This document shows, one piece after another, positions 11,901-23,213 of a stretch of 64,000 bases of DNA. The position numbers and the translations under genes are program-made. The DNA is from Nemopilema nomurai. Its lineage: Eukaryota; Cnidaria; Scyphozoa; Rhizostomeae; Rhizostomatidae. The DNA lies in the NCBI GenBank assembly GCA_003864495.1, contig ML133401.1:3277189-3341188 (forward strand), given 5' to 3'. Within the stretch, counting starts at the first letter, position 1, and every line of letters begins with the position of its first letter. The notes under the pieces are model-generated. The model ran no database searches and was not told the origin of the DNA. It saw nothing but the letters and a program-made list of their open reading frames with translations.

Positions 11901-14900
11901 TCGTGGCTTATAAGAAATCCATGCACAAATCTATTACACACACAAATCGAATATCGTTCGCACCATGGTATATATAGCACATGAGAGCTACTCAAGACGA
12001 ACAAAGCTTAGAATCAGGATAAAGCCTTGTATGAGATTGATATACAAATTCAAACGATTCCTAGAGTATTTGTGTTGTTGTTTAAATAGCACGTTAGTAC
12101 TGCTAAAGACGTAAAACGCTAAGAATTGACCTTGTACAAGCTCTTTCTAAAAATTCAAACTCGACAAATAGGAATCAGCTTACCTGTTCGATCGCTGTGA
12201 TGAGTGCTTCACAAATGCTGAAGTGTGCATTTTCCTTAAAAAGAAGCGTCATTTCAAACTGCTGAACTTGTTCTATTCTGTATCACATTATCAATGCAAT
12301 GTTCAAGATTTCACGCCCTTTTCGTATTTCCAAAGCTTAAGATACGGCTGACAAACCTCATTATTCACCATTGACATTCACATGAGCTAATATACACACA
12401 CAGAGAAAGTTCCATATCGGAGGTCAATTGACTATTAGGAGTAGGCCGTTGATTAACTGAAAATTGGACATAAATAGAGACAATAAACTGAAACAGAAAA
12501 TAAACAGGGACATGAAATTCATCATGTACAAGAATTTTTCGGATCCTGCAGTAAAAGTTAAGGTGAATTAGTAAGAGGAAAAAATGCAACGGATGGGACT
12601 AGAGCATGTTTTAAGGATTGGCTGTAAATGAGCGAATAAGAAAACATAGACCCTGTTCTGAAATAGCTTCCTCCAGTAACTGCTTACTCTAGACAGATCT
12701 ATTCAATTTTCAAATAAACCACAAAAACTTTTGAAGTGAGCATTCAAATCTTTGGTACAAGTACTTCAGTTCTGGAATAGTCGTTTCATCTTCACTTATA
12801 ACTCAAAACCACAGCAAAGAATGGGTGCTCCCTCTCTGATGATTTAGAAGCCTGCTAAAATTTGATGAGTGCTCGCACATCGAAACAAAGTTTCAAAATA
12901 GCAAGAAACAGCGTGCTTAAGTGCAAAATGTGTTCGATATATTTAACGCCCCTTTTAAACGGCCATTCCTAATTAACGCCCACTCTAAAAGTGAAAAAGG
13001 TTAGTTAACACCCACTTTCTTTTCAACACCCCTTTTCTATTTAACGCCCCTGTACTTTGTATAGATTAGTACTACCATTGCGAGACTAATTCTTTATTTA
13101 TTTGTTTTGTTAAAAAAATGTTTGATAAATTGTTGTTTGGTTGTTTTGAAGTTGTTCTTTAATCTCCGTTGTATAATTTTTCGAAAATTCTTGGAAGAGC
13201 TTCAGAGGAAAAGGTACACAAACTTGCATTTAGGAATTTTTTAACATCCACTTCCTAATAAACGCCATTTCCTAATAAACGCCCTCCCTAAAGGTTAAAA
13301 TAGAATTAATAGCCCGGGCGTTAAATAGATCAAATACGGTAAGTCAACTCTTTCGACACTACCCCGAATATGCAAACTCCGAAAAAACTAACAGAAGCTC
13401 ACAAAATAAATAGCAAGTTGCGGATCGATAAAAACTAGCCTCCATGTCAGAAAAGTGCATGATTGGCTGTATAATGACCAATCACTACCAACTTTGTTTT
13501 AGTAGAGTCCCTGTGCAAAGACGAGCTCTTTCTGTCTTCATAAAATTGGAAAGTTTCAAAGTGTCTCAATTGCAAGGCCAATCCTTTATCTGAGCTCTGT
13601 CTTAACTGAAGTGCTTACCTTGTCTAGCTCTGCCCCGGTATCGTAAATCCTCGAGTCGAGATAACTGATGAGAGACTGGCCTTTGTACGGCTTAGGGAAC
13701 ATGCAGCCATCCTCGTGTTGGTAGTAGTACCCTTCGTGGCCTAGAGCAAAACGAGGCCATGTGAATATGGCAAACAATGGTAAACTGAAGCAGGGAAGTG
13801 CTAGGGCTAGGGTTGGGTTAGAGTTAGGGTTGTGGTTGGGGTATGGTTGAAGTTAGGATTGGGGTAAGGGTCAGGGTTTGGTTAAAACTAGGGCTGGGGT
13901 TAGGGTTCGGGTTGGAGTTTGGGTCAGGGTTGGGTTTGAGTTAGGGCTGGGGTAAGGGTGATACATCATTGATCAACAGCCACTTTGATTATTGATCTGA
14001 CAAATTTGAGCCTCTTTCTAAAACTTTTAGCAAAATATGCTTTGGGAGGGTAATAGTGACTTCACTGTTCTGGGAAAACAACCACTTTGTTCTGTATGGA
14101 AAGTTTGTAGCTTTGGCACTAATGAAAAATGTTACGTTTCCATGGGTCAACACATGTATTAGGCTACCTCCAGAAACCGACCCCATAGTACAACCTCTTC
14201 AACTGGTTTTATATCAAAGTGCTCTTCAGAATACTAACAATATTCATAAAATCGTTAGGCGCAAATTGTAGCAATATCATTGAGGTTCAAATTACGAGAA
14301 TGACAAAACCAAATTTCAGATGCCAAGGAAGTTGAAAAGCGTAAAAGTCTGAGCACCCTAATGGGCAGCAAAATCTCAATATTTCGCAACTTGACTCAAC
14401 GCAACTTGAGTGTCTTATGCTTCCGTAACAATCAAGGACTTGTACCGTGTAAGAAGATTGCATGTGACGAAATTTGAATTAACGCCGCGACTTCTTCTCC
14501 CCACACTGAAGAGGTACTATTGCAGTGCAAACCAACATTTAACACTAAAACGCTAGCAAGTCTGATTAATAAAGAGCCCCATAGTCTAAATACAAAACTG
14601 CCCTTAAGCTACAGTGATACACACCTTTCGTATAAGAATATCTAATTTTTTTACCGAGCCTCAATATTTTATAGAATTTTCGACTTTTAGCCTAAGATCA
14701 TTTTTAAATTATTGTTGCCCAATAAAAGGTGTAAATTCGCCTTAAAAAGAAAGAAAAATATCAAATCTTACTCAATTTCAACAAGAACAAACAGAACAAC
14801 AAATTTGATATTAAATGCAAAATACGTTCCTAATCCATTATTTAGATCTCGTGACAGTTGTTTTGATTCTGGAGAAAACTCAGATTTCGGAGAAACTTTA

Positions 14901-17900
14901 GTCTTGAGGTATAAAGGTTGAGCCAGGCATTATACTGGTTTTTCTATTTTAGATATTCTTATAGACTTTATTCTTATTAAAAAACTTGTACTGCAATAAT
15001 TTATGATGCTATGAAATTCAGATGCTATAAATTCAAAAGACATCCGTCGCACTGCAAATTCCAAATACAGAAGAACTACATTACAACGACATTTAAGTAG
15101 AATCCCTGAGGCGCAAAAAGAAAATTAATGAACTCACGACTTTCTTCTGGGGCAGAGCTAGGAAACGAAATATCCTCCTTGCTTCCATCTTCAGCATCAG
15201 ACCCAGCCACTGCCTTTGAAATACCTATCTGGTCGGACTTTGATCGGTTATGGCCCCGCTTGAAAGGCGTACTGACCACGTTACTGGACCTCCTCAACAA
15301 AACCGGCGTTACATCGTCATTTAATTCAAGGATCTTAGCAGACGGCATCGCCGGGGCTTTTATTATGGCCTGTGAATCCGAGGCTGCCTCTTTTTCATTA
15401 CGGCCCTCGAATATGTGTTTGTCCTCTGCTTCGATGTGACCATGCTCATTAAACAAACTGCTTTCACTTCGAGAGATCTCTCTCATTCTTGCGATTCGTA
15501 TACGCGCCTTGTCGACTGGTTCTGCGGTGAGACTCTCTCTATCTGCCTCATCAAACCACGACACGCCATCTTCACCCGTTTCCATGACAGCGGCTAAGGC
15601 GCTGGTCATGAGAACGTCCTGGTGTAGACTCCGTCGCTTCGACATATCTTGTCTGAAAATTTTTCCAATAAAACCGTCCGAAAGTGGGGCATCTTCAGGA
15701 GTGCCAAATACATCTAAGACACCTTCTTGGGAATCCAATCCAATTTCGTCCCCAGAACTCATTGAGTAGGAATAACTAGGCACACTTTGTGTAGTAAGCG
15801 ATGAACTTCGGGTCGTCTCTTCATTTTCCTCTTCCGGCTCAGGCGCAAATCCCGGTTCTTCTTTGATGTATTGAAAAAACTGTTCCTTGGTCGCCTGGGA
15901 AAATCAAATGTTATGACTGATGGTACAATTCTAAAACACTAATACATTTGGTCAAACATATCATTACTTCCACCAGCAACCACAAGCAAATTTTAAAAGG
16001 CTCCTTCGAGTAAGAAGTCACTAGACCCAATCTATTTGAATTCATTTGAAAACATCAAACCTTTCTATTCAAAATTCATATCCAAATTCATCTCAAATTT
16101 CACAACACATCAAAATGCACACAATCACCAGCATGTGTAATGTTACAAAAAAATATGTACCGTGCGGACGAACAATAAAAAACCTTCAAATGTGACCCAA
16201 ATTAATACATTTAGATGCATCTCTGGCCTTACGAAGAAGTTGTCAAAGAACTTGCTCTATTCAGGAAATTAGCTAAATAACAATTCCAAAAAATTGTTTT
16301 CTACTTCAAAGAATATTTAGTCCTAGTACTTAGAAATTAGCTCCTACTTGTTTGCGAAAAAGCAACTTTGACCCAATAATGTTATGAGCACCGTAATAGC
16401 CAGTAGTGTGCTTAAAAATCATTGATCAGGCGCAACAAAATGGAGGCCAATCTTTGCTCTTTGTTCTCTTGTGTTTTTCGATCAGCAACTGGCTATTTAT
16501 CTTTTCGACTTTTGGTCATTTTCCGAAGTTTGCATACTTTGATAGCTTCGATTGCAAAATTCTTTAGGTATGCAAAAATTATATTTCCGCTATTTTTGCT
16601 TTGAAGATTTTACCACGAAACATTTGTTCAAACAACAAAATCATCATTTGGTCTTTCTGTGGTCTTCATTTTCCTAGCACTACTAGCATCTCTTAAGTTT
16701 CTTTACAACCATTTAATGATGACTGCGCAATTAAAGTCTTGAAACGCACAAACTGTGTAATGCTTTAATAGATGTTTTATGAGATTTTCAAAATTTGTAT
16801 GCTTTTTAGGAGTCCTAACACCTAATCAGATCTACTGTGGTGGCCCAAATTCTCATAGACAACCTGAAAAGATAATTATGGCTCTGCATGTTTTCACAAC
16901 AAATTGTCATTACTTACAAAAGTGTTTTTCAGTGATGTTAGTAGATCTAAACTGTTTTGTTCCAACGCTGCAAAACATATCTTCAAGCAGAGCAGGCAAG
17001 GTCTTGATCGCACAAATGCATCCTCTAAAAAGGAATGTTATGATAGATGAGGAAAATTGAGAAAACCCAGTTCAAAAAAGCTCATATTTCAATCTAACGG
17101 ACAAAATATTTTCAAATTGATTAAAACCAAAGAAAATTCAAAATGTAACGCTTCAATGCTAAAATATATCCAGGCCTCTAACGTTTTGAATAAATTGGTG
17201 ATAGAAACAATACATTTAATCTCTCCTCTTTCTAGAAATAGTTTCTATTCATTCTTTCTGTTTATTTTGACCTTTAAATTGCAGTTAACTTAGTTTTATA
17301 TGTTGAATGTAAATTGCCACAGAGTTGCTACCCATTCCCATGATTTCTGTGGTATTGTCTGGCAAATTTGTGTTTTGCTATGTAAAAACGGTATACAGAT
17401 ATAGAATAAAAAATAATTATTTTGCAGGTTTTTTGCAAAATAATTTTGCAGGTTTTTTGCAAAATAATTTTGCAGGTTTTTTGCAAAATAATTTTGCAGC
17501 ACTCTTAAATACACTGTCAGCAAACCAAAAATTCTTAGTGTTTTTTACTTAAGCTGTCAAGTGTACAGCTTTTCTTCTCGGATTGTTCTTACTCCAGAAG
17601 TTTACTTCATATAAATGTGTTAACATTTATCTCAAACAAATAAGGAATGACTAAAATTGGAGCAAATGGCCTTGATAGTTCCACCTTCAAATACAAATGT
17701 TGGCTGAATTACTTTTCAAGACTTCATCTGTATACTGCACATCATTACTTGCAATAATTTCTGAGTCCATTTCAAGCCCTCTTAATCCTCAACATTATTC
17801 AAGGCCCTGATTCCTCTTATGACAAACCATACCAACATTTGTTTTGGGGTAAACCCTAACTTTTAGTCTTACGCAGAACAACCACTTTTAGTCTATATGT

Positions 17901-20526
17901 AGCCTGTCTCCCTGTACAAACACAAGGGCTCAAGGAGATAGTTTCGTGGCCCCTGTTAATTAGTTACCCAAAAGGTGATCCTTTTCATACCATCACTTTG
18001 TCTCCCGTTCTTTAGCTTTGATAGTCTCTTATTCCTCTTTCTCCTTCCCCAAGTCTCCCTATTTTTTACTCTCCTGTTCCTGCAACCTTGGCTATGTCTA
18101 CTTTCAATTAAAAAGCTTTATCTTACCCCAGTGTGCAAATAGACACCATAATTAATAGAAAATGACTCTTGCACAATGACAACACTGAATTAACTAAATG
18201 GTATATTAATACTTAAAATGGCATTATAATAAGAAAAAGATTATAAAGTCACAAATGTTTATGCTTCTAATTCAACCCCCTGATGCTGTAGAAAGTTCCA
18301 GAGCAAGGACATGATCGAATATGTATATTAGTGGCTCAGTTTAAATACCAAAGATGGGAGGATGGCTCAGTGGTTAGAGGCGCTGACTACGGACCCAAGG
18401 GTCCGTGGTTCAAGTCCCTGCCATGACCAAACTTTCACCCAGAGTGAGGAGAGTTGCCAACTCTCTGTAATTCCAGGCCTAAGGAATCACGAGGTGTGGT
18501 CACATCGAGAGGAAGGACCAGGACAATGCTCAATAAACTTAAAGGCTTCTCAGTGAACTAAAACTACCTTCGGATGCAAGGTAGAAACAAAACAAATCAA
18601 ATCAAAATCAAATCAAGGAAACCTCTGTAAAGTTTTGTAATTTTTTTCCTGTCACCAGTCAGAAAGCAATCCTCAATAACTACAGATGCGGAATATGAGA
18701 GTAGACAATCCTCCTCTATGAACTGCTCCAAACTTGTTGCATCTGAGGAATTAAAGCTGATATTTGCTTGCTTTCCAAGCTGTTTTGGCTTGTGTTCTAG
18801 TAAGTATTTCAGTAGCTCCTGCAAAAAACCAAAGCCAGTTAAAGCTTACAACATAACTTCCACTTTCACCTGTCATGGTAACCAATACAGTGACTGTGTG
18901 CACATGGATGGTTTCCTTAAAACATTGTCCTCAAGGAAAATTGTAAACCAAATACTGTGTCCAATTTGATGAAAAGTTAGCACAGAAACTTCTAAATAAC
19001 CTTAATAACCTGCAAACACAAACTATATCAATTGAAAATTGAAGCACAGTATTGTTTCCACATTTGCTAGCAGGTACTTCAAGAACTTGGCGAGAAATCC
19101 ACTAGTCTCTCTTGTGAATTTGCACACTTTGTAATAAGTATGTTAGCTCCTATTCAATATGGAACACTATCTCCAGTAGCAAAACTATGGTGTATGTACA
19201 ACATTACATTGATGCTTCCTTCAAATAAGAGAACTAAAACACAATATAAACTAAATGATCTTAATGGTTGGCTTCTTGTTGTGGTTAAACTTGCATTCTG
19301 TTTATGGGAAGCTAAACAAAGTCAAAAACTTCAAAGAACTCAGGGCATACGGTCATATGCAGAGGATTGTCACACTGCAAATACTATGACCTGATATTTC
19401 ATGACAAAGTCATATAGCAGTTCGTTTGCTGTTTAATTGAAGTTCACTAATATAAATAGAGTTATCTGCTCTTTATCAAAGTTATATCAATTATATCAAC
19501 ACAATCTCACTTCCTAATCGCAAAAACTTCCAAACTTCAGACTAATTAGATTTTTATAGTTTTGATTCAAGTTTTAGACCCTCATACAGCAGCTCTGCAG
19601 CAGGTAAAGTTTTCTTCAGATTGCAGAAGAAAACCAAATGAAACTTGACCAGTTGAACAAGTTGTGTGATTCCAGCTAAGTCAACAATAAACAGTCTAGG
19701 CAACAATTACAAAATTGTTAAAATTCACTTTTGCTTAGCATAAGATGTATGCTAATACAGCTGTTTATTTTCCCTGTAATATAAAATTCGTGGTCAGAGG
19801 GAATTGGCAATTATATCAAATATACATTATATTGTGAAAATCATAAATTCACAGAAACCTATATTTCCTTTCAAAGCCATTTCCAAACTCTAAACATTTC
19901 AAATCAAGTATTCAGTTTTTGTGTGTTTACCAAGCATCATTTAAATGCTTAAATAAAATTGAGTCTTGAGCAACCTTCAGAAACCTCACAACCAGTTACA
20001 TCCCTCCAAAAATATCAAAACTCAAACAAAACACAACCACTTAGTTCAAACTTAGCTCAATTCGGAATACAGATATCAGGATACGAAAAGTTAACTGGAT
20101 TTTCTTTGTTTTATCAAAATGAATCAATCACATCGGCGAGTTTACTTAAACTTTGCCCTTCTCGTTTTGTTTTGGCCGTTTTATCGCAACGAGGCGACCA
20201 AATTTTTCTTTTAAACAACCTTTTAACCAGCAAGAAATTTAAATGAAAACTATAAGGGGGTCGTTTTCTTTCTCACCATTCGATCGTTTAGCCAGGGTCT
20301 AGACTGATAGTATTGTTAAATAGTTAAGCAGATATGAACCACCCACCTCTTCGTCTTCAATATCAGCCAATCCTTGCAACAGAATATCGCAGAACACTTC
20401 TGTCGCGCGACGCAAGGCCCCATATGTCGACCAGATATCAGACCTCCCGCTTGCAAGTATGCCTTCGCACGTCGATTGAGTCCTAGTTAACAAATTGTAA
20501 TGCTCGTCACAACAAACATTTTCCAT
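5903..20526 (-). CDS. RUBCN: Rubicon: RUN and cysteine-rich domain autophagy regulator
   Basis: Eighteen exons on the minus strand, in gene order: 20347-20526 (ATG 20524-20526), 18623-18818, 16918-17024, 15138-15894, 13619-13740, 12184-12234, 11662-11881, 10613-11013, 10051-10124, 9752-9816, 9307-9436, 8866-8986, 8619-8680, 7985-8063, 7556-7630, 7110-7203, 6845-6917, 5903-5942. They sum to 2847 nt (948 aa plus stop) with every junction in phase; human Rubicon is about 970 aa. RUN domain, about residues 1-165, contains [12 protein letters not shown] and [10 protein letters not shown]. The middle is acidic and Ser-rich, with GQSLISYL and [17 protein letters not shown]. The Rubicon-homology zinc region, about 690-945, has [27 protein letters not shown] and [10 protein letters not shown]. 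Known role: Rubicon binds the Beclin-1/VPS34 complex and Rab7 at late endosomes, restrains autophagosome maturation and supports LC3-associated phagocytosis. The RUN domain argues against RUBCNL. An in-frame ATG slightly upstream of 20526 is possible. Confidence 0.95.
6204..6622. repeat. AGTAT pentanucleotide microsatellite with interspersed variants
   Basis: A long (AGTAT)n array is interrupted at irregular spacing by a variant block reading ACAGGAA before AGTATAGT resumes; the block recurs about six times. From about 6550 it decays into AGTA/ACAGT-like sequence. It lies in the last intron of RUBCN. All open frames in it are low-complexity artefacts. Confidence 0.95.
12935..13345. repeat. 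CGCCC-motif dispersed repeat, copy 1
   Basis: The motif TAACGCCC or AAACGCCC recurs at 10-50 bp spacing near both ends. The left edge holds TATTTAACGCCCC and the right edge its inverse GGGCGTTAAATA, which suggests terminal inverted repeats, followed by ATACGGTA. The centre is AT-rich. It lies in the RUBCN intron between exons 13619-13740 and 12184-12234. Related sequence occurs near 34.2-34.65 kb and 50.67-51.02 kb. Exact ends are not certain. Confidence 0.65.
13798..13963 (+). repeat. Degenerate interstitial telomere-like repeats
   Basis: About 165 bp of GGGTTAGGG-type sequence with many variants such as GGGTTGGGGT and GGGTCAGGGTTT. The unit is close to the metazoan telomere hexamer TTAGGG but degenerate. 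It lies in a RUBCN intron just upstream (in gene order) of exon 13619-13740. Old telomeric insertion and independent G-rich satellite are both possible. Confidence 0.75.
17405..17505. repeat. 24-bp tandem repeat
   Basis: About three and a half copies of a unit built from TTTTGCAGG and TTTTTTGCAAAATAA. It lies in the RUBCN intron between exons 18623-18818 and 16918-17024. No function is evident. Confidence 0.85.
18356..18620 (+). mobile_element. tRNA-derived SINE
   Basis: The head resembles a tRNA gene with pol III box A TGGCTCAGTGG (18363-18373) and box B GGTTCAAGTCC (18407-18417), spaced as in a tRNA promoter. The acceptor stem does not pair, so this is not a working tRNA. About 190 bp of unrelated body follows, then an A-rich tail of AATCAAATC units. 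It is inserted in a RUBCN intron in antisense to that gene, and its tail ends about 3 bases from the splice donor of exon 18623-18818. No target duplication was found by eye. Confidence 0.78.
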
Positions 20527-21058
20527 CTTCAATGTGATTCTGTGACTTGTTGGTCCCTGACAAGTCCCGGTCAAAGCGAGACCTTCTCCTGCGCAGAGGC
20601 GTCTCAACATCAAGGGTGTATGCCATGACCACACATTTTGGGAATCTCAAAACTCACCACAAACCCCTTTGTTTGGGTCGCAACTGTTTGAAAGGCAGCC
20701 AAGTTTCACTAAATTACTAATAAATTAGAGATGGCTTCCTCTGGGTGCTGCACTTTGCAGGGTGTGTAAGAGAGGCTCTGACTTTCTTTGTCTCTTGTAA
20801 ATGGCATTAAGGGAATGAGGTTGCAGGGGGCAGGAGGGAGACAAAGGGTCAAATGGCCACCCATTTCTAGTTACTTCTATAAACTGCTTGTTTGGCTAAC
20901 TTTATATATTACCATTTTAGCATGAAATACTTCCGGGAATCTTTGTGAACATAGGATAGATTATCAAGAACTCGTAGATTATTTTGAAATTGAACGAAGT
21001 TATATTACCGGGTCACGAATGACTGAAGTCAGAAAAATGAAATGATTTGAGAACTTGA
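20527..21058. other. Intergenic region between RUBCN and the GPCR array
   Basis: This is the 5' flank of RUBCN (-) and of the first GPCR unit (+), so it may hold divergent promoters. From about 20880 the sequence weakly resembles the junction DNA between later GPCR units (compare 24310-24400), which suggests the ancestral repeat unit began there. No gene is seen. Confidence 0.6.
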
Positions 21059-21397
21059 AATTATCCTTGCAAAAGTGATTAAAGTGACTTTGAAGATAAA
21101 TGCGTTCTTTACTTCTATTTTTGAAAATAAAAGGTGCAATGCCAAAGAATAAAATCAGCTGAAATTATTCGAACCTACTTTAGAGCACGCTAATTTTCAC
21201 ACAAGGCTAAGAATACCATACCATGAAAAGTGTCTCTGGAATACCTATATCGTTAGCAAAAGAGAATATTTTTCTAATGTATGGTTACTTGAACTCTAGT
21301 CAGTGCAAGATAAACAGCATTAACCAATTGGAGATGCAAGCATGACACAGAATAAAGAAAGGCAGCTTAGGTTGGGGAAGAGTGAGGCATCAAAAAA

Positions 21398-21700
21398 ATG
21401 GCAGCCTGCTCACTTCACCGGGTGGCTTTCTATTTGTCGCAACTGATTAGCCATCAGTTTCATAATGATGTAATACATGTCATCACTGCTTGTGAACTCT
21501 CCTTCTACCTTTCAATTTATCTCAAAGCTACTGAAGGCTGGCCGGTAACTTCCAAAAGCGTTTCATTTGGAAAAATGGTCCCTTTTGGAAAAAATTGTCT
21601 ACATCTCCAACACTTGGATTGTTTTTGTTGGAGAATTTCTAATCCTGTTGCCTATGACACTTTAGAATTCATTATTTTTTCTGTTTTACGCTCGATCTAA
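21398..21700 (+). other. Short ORF repeated upstream of each GPCR, coding status doubtful
   Basis: A 100-residue frame starting MAACSL lies about 0.7 kb upstream of the receptor start. An equivalent frame is open in unit B (24748-25050) and, slightly altered, in unit D (about 31399-31666), but it is stopped early in unit C (about 28092-28230). Copies A and B differ mostly at amino-acid-changing sites, which does not suggest protein constraint. It shows no domain I recognise. It may be 5' UTR or promoter DNA, or a decayed exon. Confidence 0.3.
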
Positions 21701-22141
21701 TTTAGCTGGAAATTCAACTGTTAAAACTTTGCATAAAAGGTCTGTAGGTGCCGCTTGTGATGTTCTGATGTTTTTAACGCTTTTGACAGAGCAACGAATT
21801 AGGGCCAAGCTGTGCTTACTTGCTTCAAAAGTCATTTGAAGTGACTGCGGCAGATGCGAGCACAAAAATATAAATTAAATGCCAACATCAGTTTTATCAG
21901 ACGCTGTAAATGCTTTGAGTCGTAAAGAGTAAAAATTTAATAATGTGCTTTGCTGTGAAAAGCTGTTAGTCAAGCAATTCGTACAGTATTCGACAACAAA
22001 GTGCAGAATTTTTCAAGTTCATGTTTATACAATACTTTTGCGGAATTAAACGTCGCGAATAGAAATGAAGAACATTTATAAACAGAAAACGTTTTCATTG
22101 GGCGACGGTGATTGAGAGAAAACACAAACAAATGAGGCTAA

Positions 22142-22151
22142 GTCACGTGAC
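22142..22151. promoter_or_regulatory. E-box / CLEAR-like palindrome, GPCR unit A
   Basis: A perfect 10-bp palindrome GTCACGTGAC lies about 230 bp upstream of the receptor ATG. The core CACGTG is the bHLH-zip site, and this extended form matches sites preferred by MITF/TFEB and USF type factors. A TATA-like stretch ATAAATAAATA follows at about 22231. The role is inferred from position and conservation. Confidence 0.5.
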
Positions 22152-22376
22152 ACCCACCATTGCTTTCAAACGATGATTTCATGCGTAAGCAACTTGGGGA
22201 AAGAAGCTTGTCACAGAAACACAGAAGCTCATAAATAAATACTCCACTGGTTCGTATCTTGTCGACTGAAAAAACGGGAAAGCATATTCAAGAAAATTTT
22301 CATACCAGATTTGGTGTCACCATAAACAAATCCAAGGCTCAGGACAACAGTTTTGAAAGTGAAAGGCATCTCAGAC

Positions 22377-23213
22377 ATGTCGCATCAAAGGCCCACAACA
22401 ACAATTGTTGGTTCCACGCTCGCTTTGCTTTGCACATCGACAAACCTCCTGGTCTGTTACGTTATTTTCAAGAAAAAACAGAAGCCACTTGTCAGCTATT
22501 ACATTTTCTCTTTGTCCTTTACAGACCTTCTGGTGGGCCTGATTCTTCTGCCACTTTTCATGAATGTCAATCAGAGCATAGACAACATCTCTGTTGCATA
22601 CACTGTAAGTACCTTCTTCCATTGCTTGATTCAAGGGGCATCCATGGTACACCTCTCTGTCATGAGCTTCGACCGTGCATTGGCAGTTAAAGCCCCCTTC
22701 TTCCACCGAAGACTTACAACAAGATCAATGGTCCTGAAGATTATCGCTGTGCCATGGATCGCTGGGCTACTGTTTGCGATAACAACCGTTGCTTTTTGCT
22801 TCCTACCTGATTCATACCTAATTTATTACATTTGCTTTATTTCGTCTTTCTACTTTACACATCTAATCACTATAGTTATTTGCTCTGTTCTGATATTCAA
22901 AGCTATAAGAATGAGGAATAGATCAACATTAGCAAGCAATTTAAGTGAAGTAAAACTTATTAAGACAATTTTGATCGTCATTTTTGCATATGTCATTTTT
23001 TGGTCTCCGAATTATTTCTTCTATGTGTATAGATTCATAAAAATATACCTTGGTGATTTAGAATATTTAAAGTGCAACCAGGCATGTCTTGTCTTTAGGA
23101 TGCTTTCCTATACTAATTCTGCAGTCAACCCTTTCATCTACGCAATTTTCAATCCCCAATATATGCAGGGTTTCTTTCAAATGTGCAGCATTCTAAAGCC
23201 CAAATGTTGGTAA
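22377..23213 (+). CDS. Class A (rhodopsin-like) orphan GPCR, copy A
   Basis: A single-exon frame of 278 residues from ATG 22377. Seven hydrophobic segments are visible. Landmarks: TM1 Asn23 in STNLLVCYVI; TM2 Asp50 in SLSFTDLLVG; TM3 DRA (residues 99-101) in place of DRY; TM4 Trp127; TM6 FWSP with Pro211; TM7 NPFIY (251-255) matching NPxxY. The N-terminus is only about 10 residues before TM1. Tyr occupies the position where most family A receptors have the TM3 Cys of the conserved disulfide. The tail is short and ends near KPKCW, with Cys270 and Cys277 as possible lipidation sites. Presumed role: G-protein signalling at the plasma membrane; the ligand cannot be told. An upstream 5' exon supplying a longer N-terminus is possible. 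Confidence 0.88.
   Translation: MSHQRPTTTIVGSTLALLCTSTNLLVCYVIFKKKQKPLVSYYIFSLSFTDLLVGLILLPLFMNVNQSIDNISVAYTVSTFFHCLIQGASMVHLSVMSFDRALAVKAPFFHRRLTTRSMVLKIIAVPWIAGLLFAITTVAFCFLPDSYLIYYICFISSFYFTHLITIVICSVLIFKAIRMRNRSTLASNLSEVKLIKTILIVIFAYVIFWSPNYFFYVYRFIKIYLGDLEYLKCNQACLVFRMLSYTNSAVNPFIYAIFNPQYMQGFFQMCSILKPKCW

Noticed and set aside
17405..17505. CRISPR-like direct repeats
   Set aside because: Adjacent 24-bp tandem units without spacers, in a eukaryotic intron.
18356..18428. Functional tRNA gene
   Set aside because: Boxes A and B are present but the acceptor stem does not pair, and a SINE-like body and A-rich tail follow.
18818..20347. A missing RUN-domain exon between RUBCN exons 1 and 2
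   Set aside because: Exons 1 and 2 join in phase and align to the RUN domain with a tolerable length difference; no extra exon with good splice sites was found.
22259..22690. Alternative-frame ORF of 143 aa overlapping GPCR copy A (also in B and D)
   Set aside because: It overlaps the receptor in another frame, lacks a true ATG start (it begins at TTG), and is shared only because the units are recent duplicates.
22371..22706. Minus-strand ORF of 111 aa opposite the GPCR (repeated at 25721-26050 and 32361-32696)
   Set aside because: An antisense shadow of the receptor coding sequence with no independent protein pattern.
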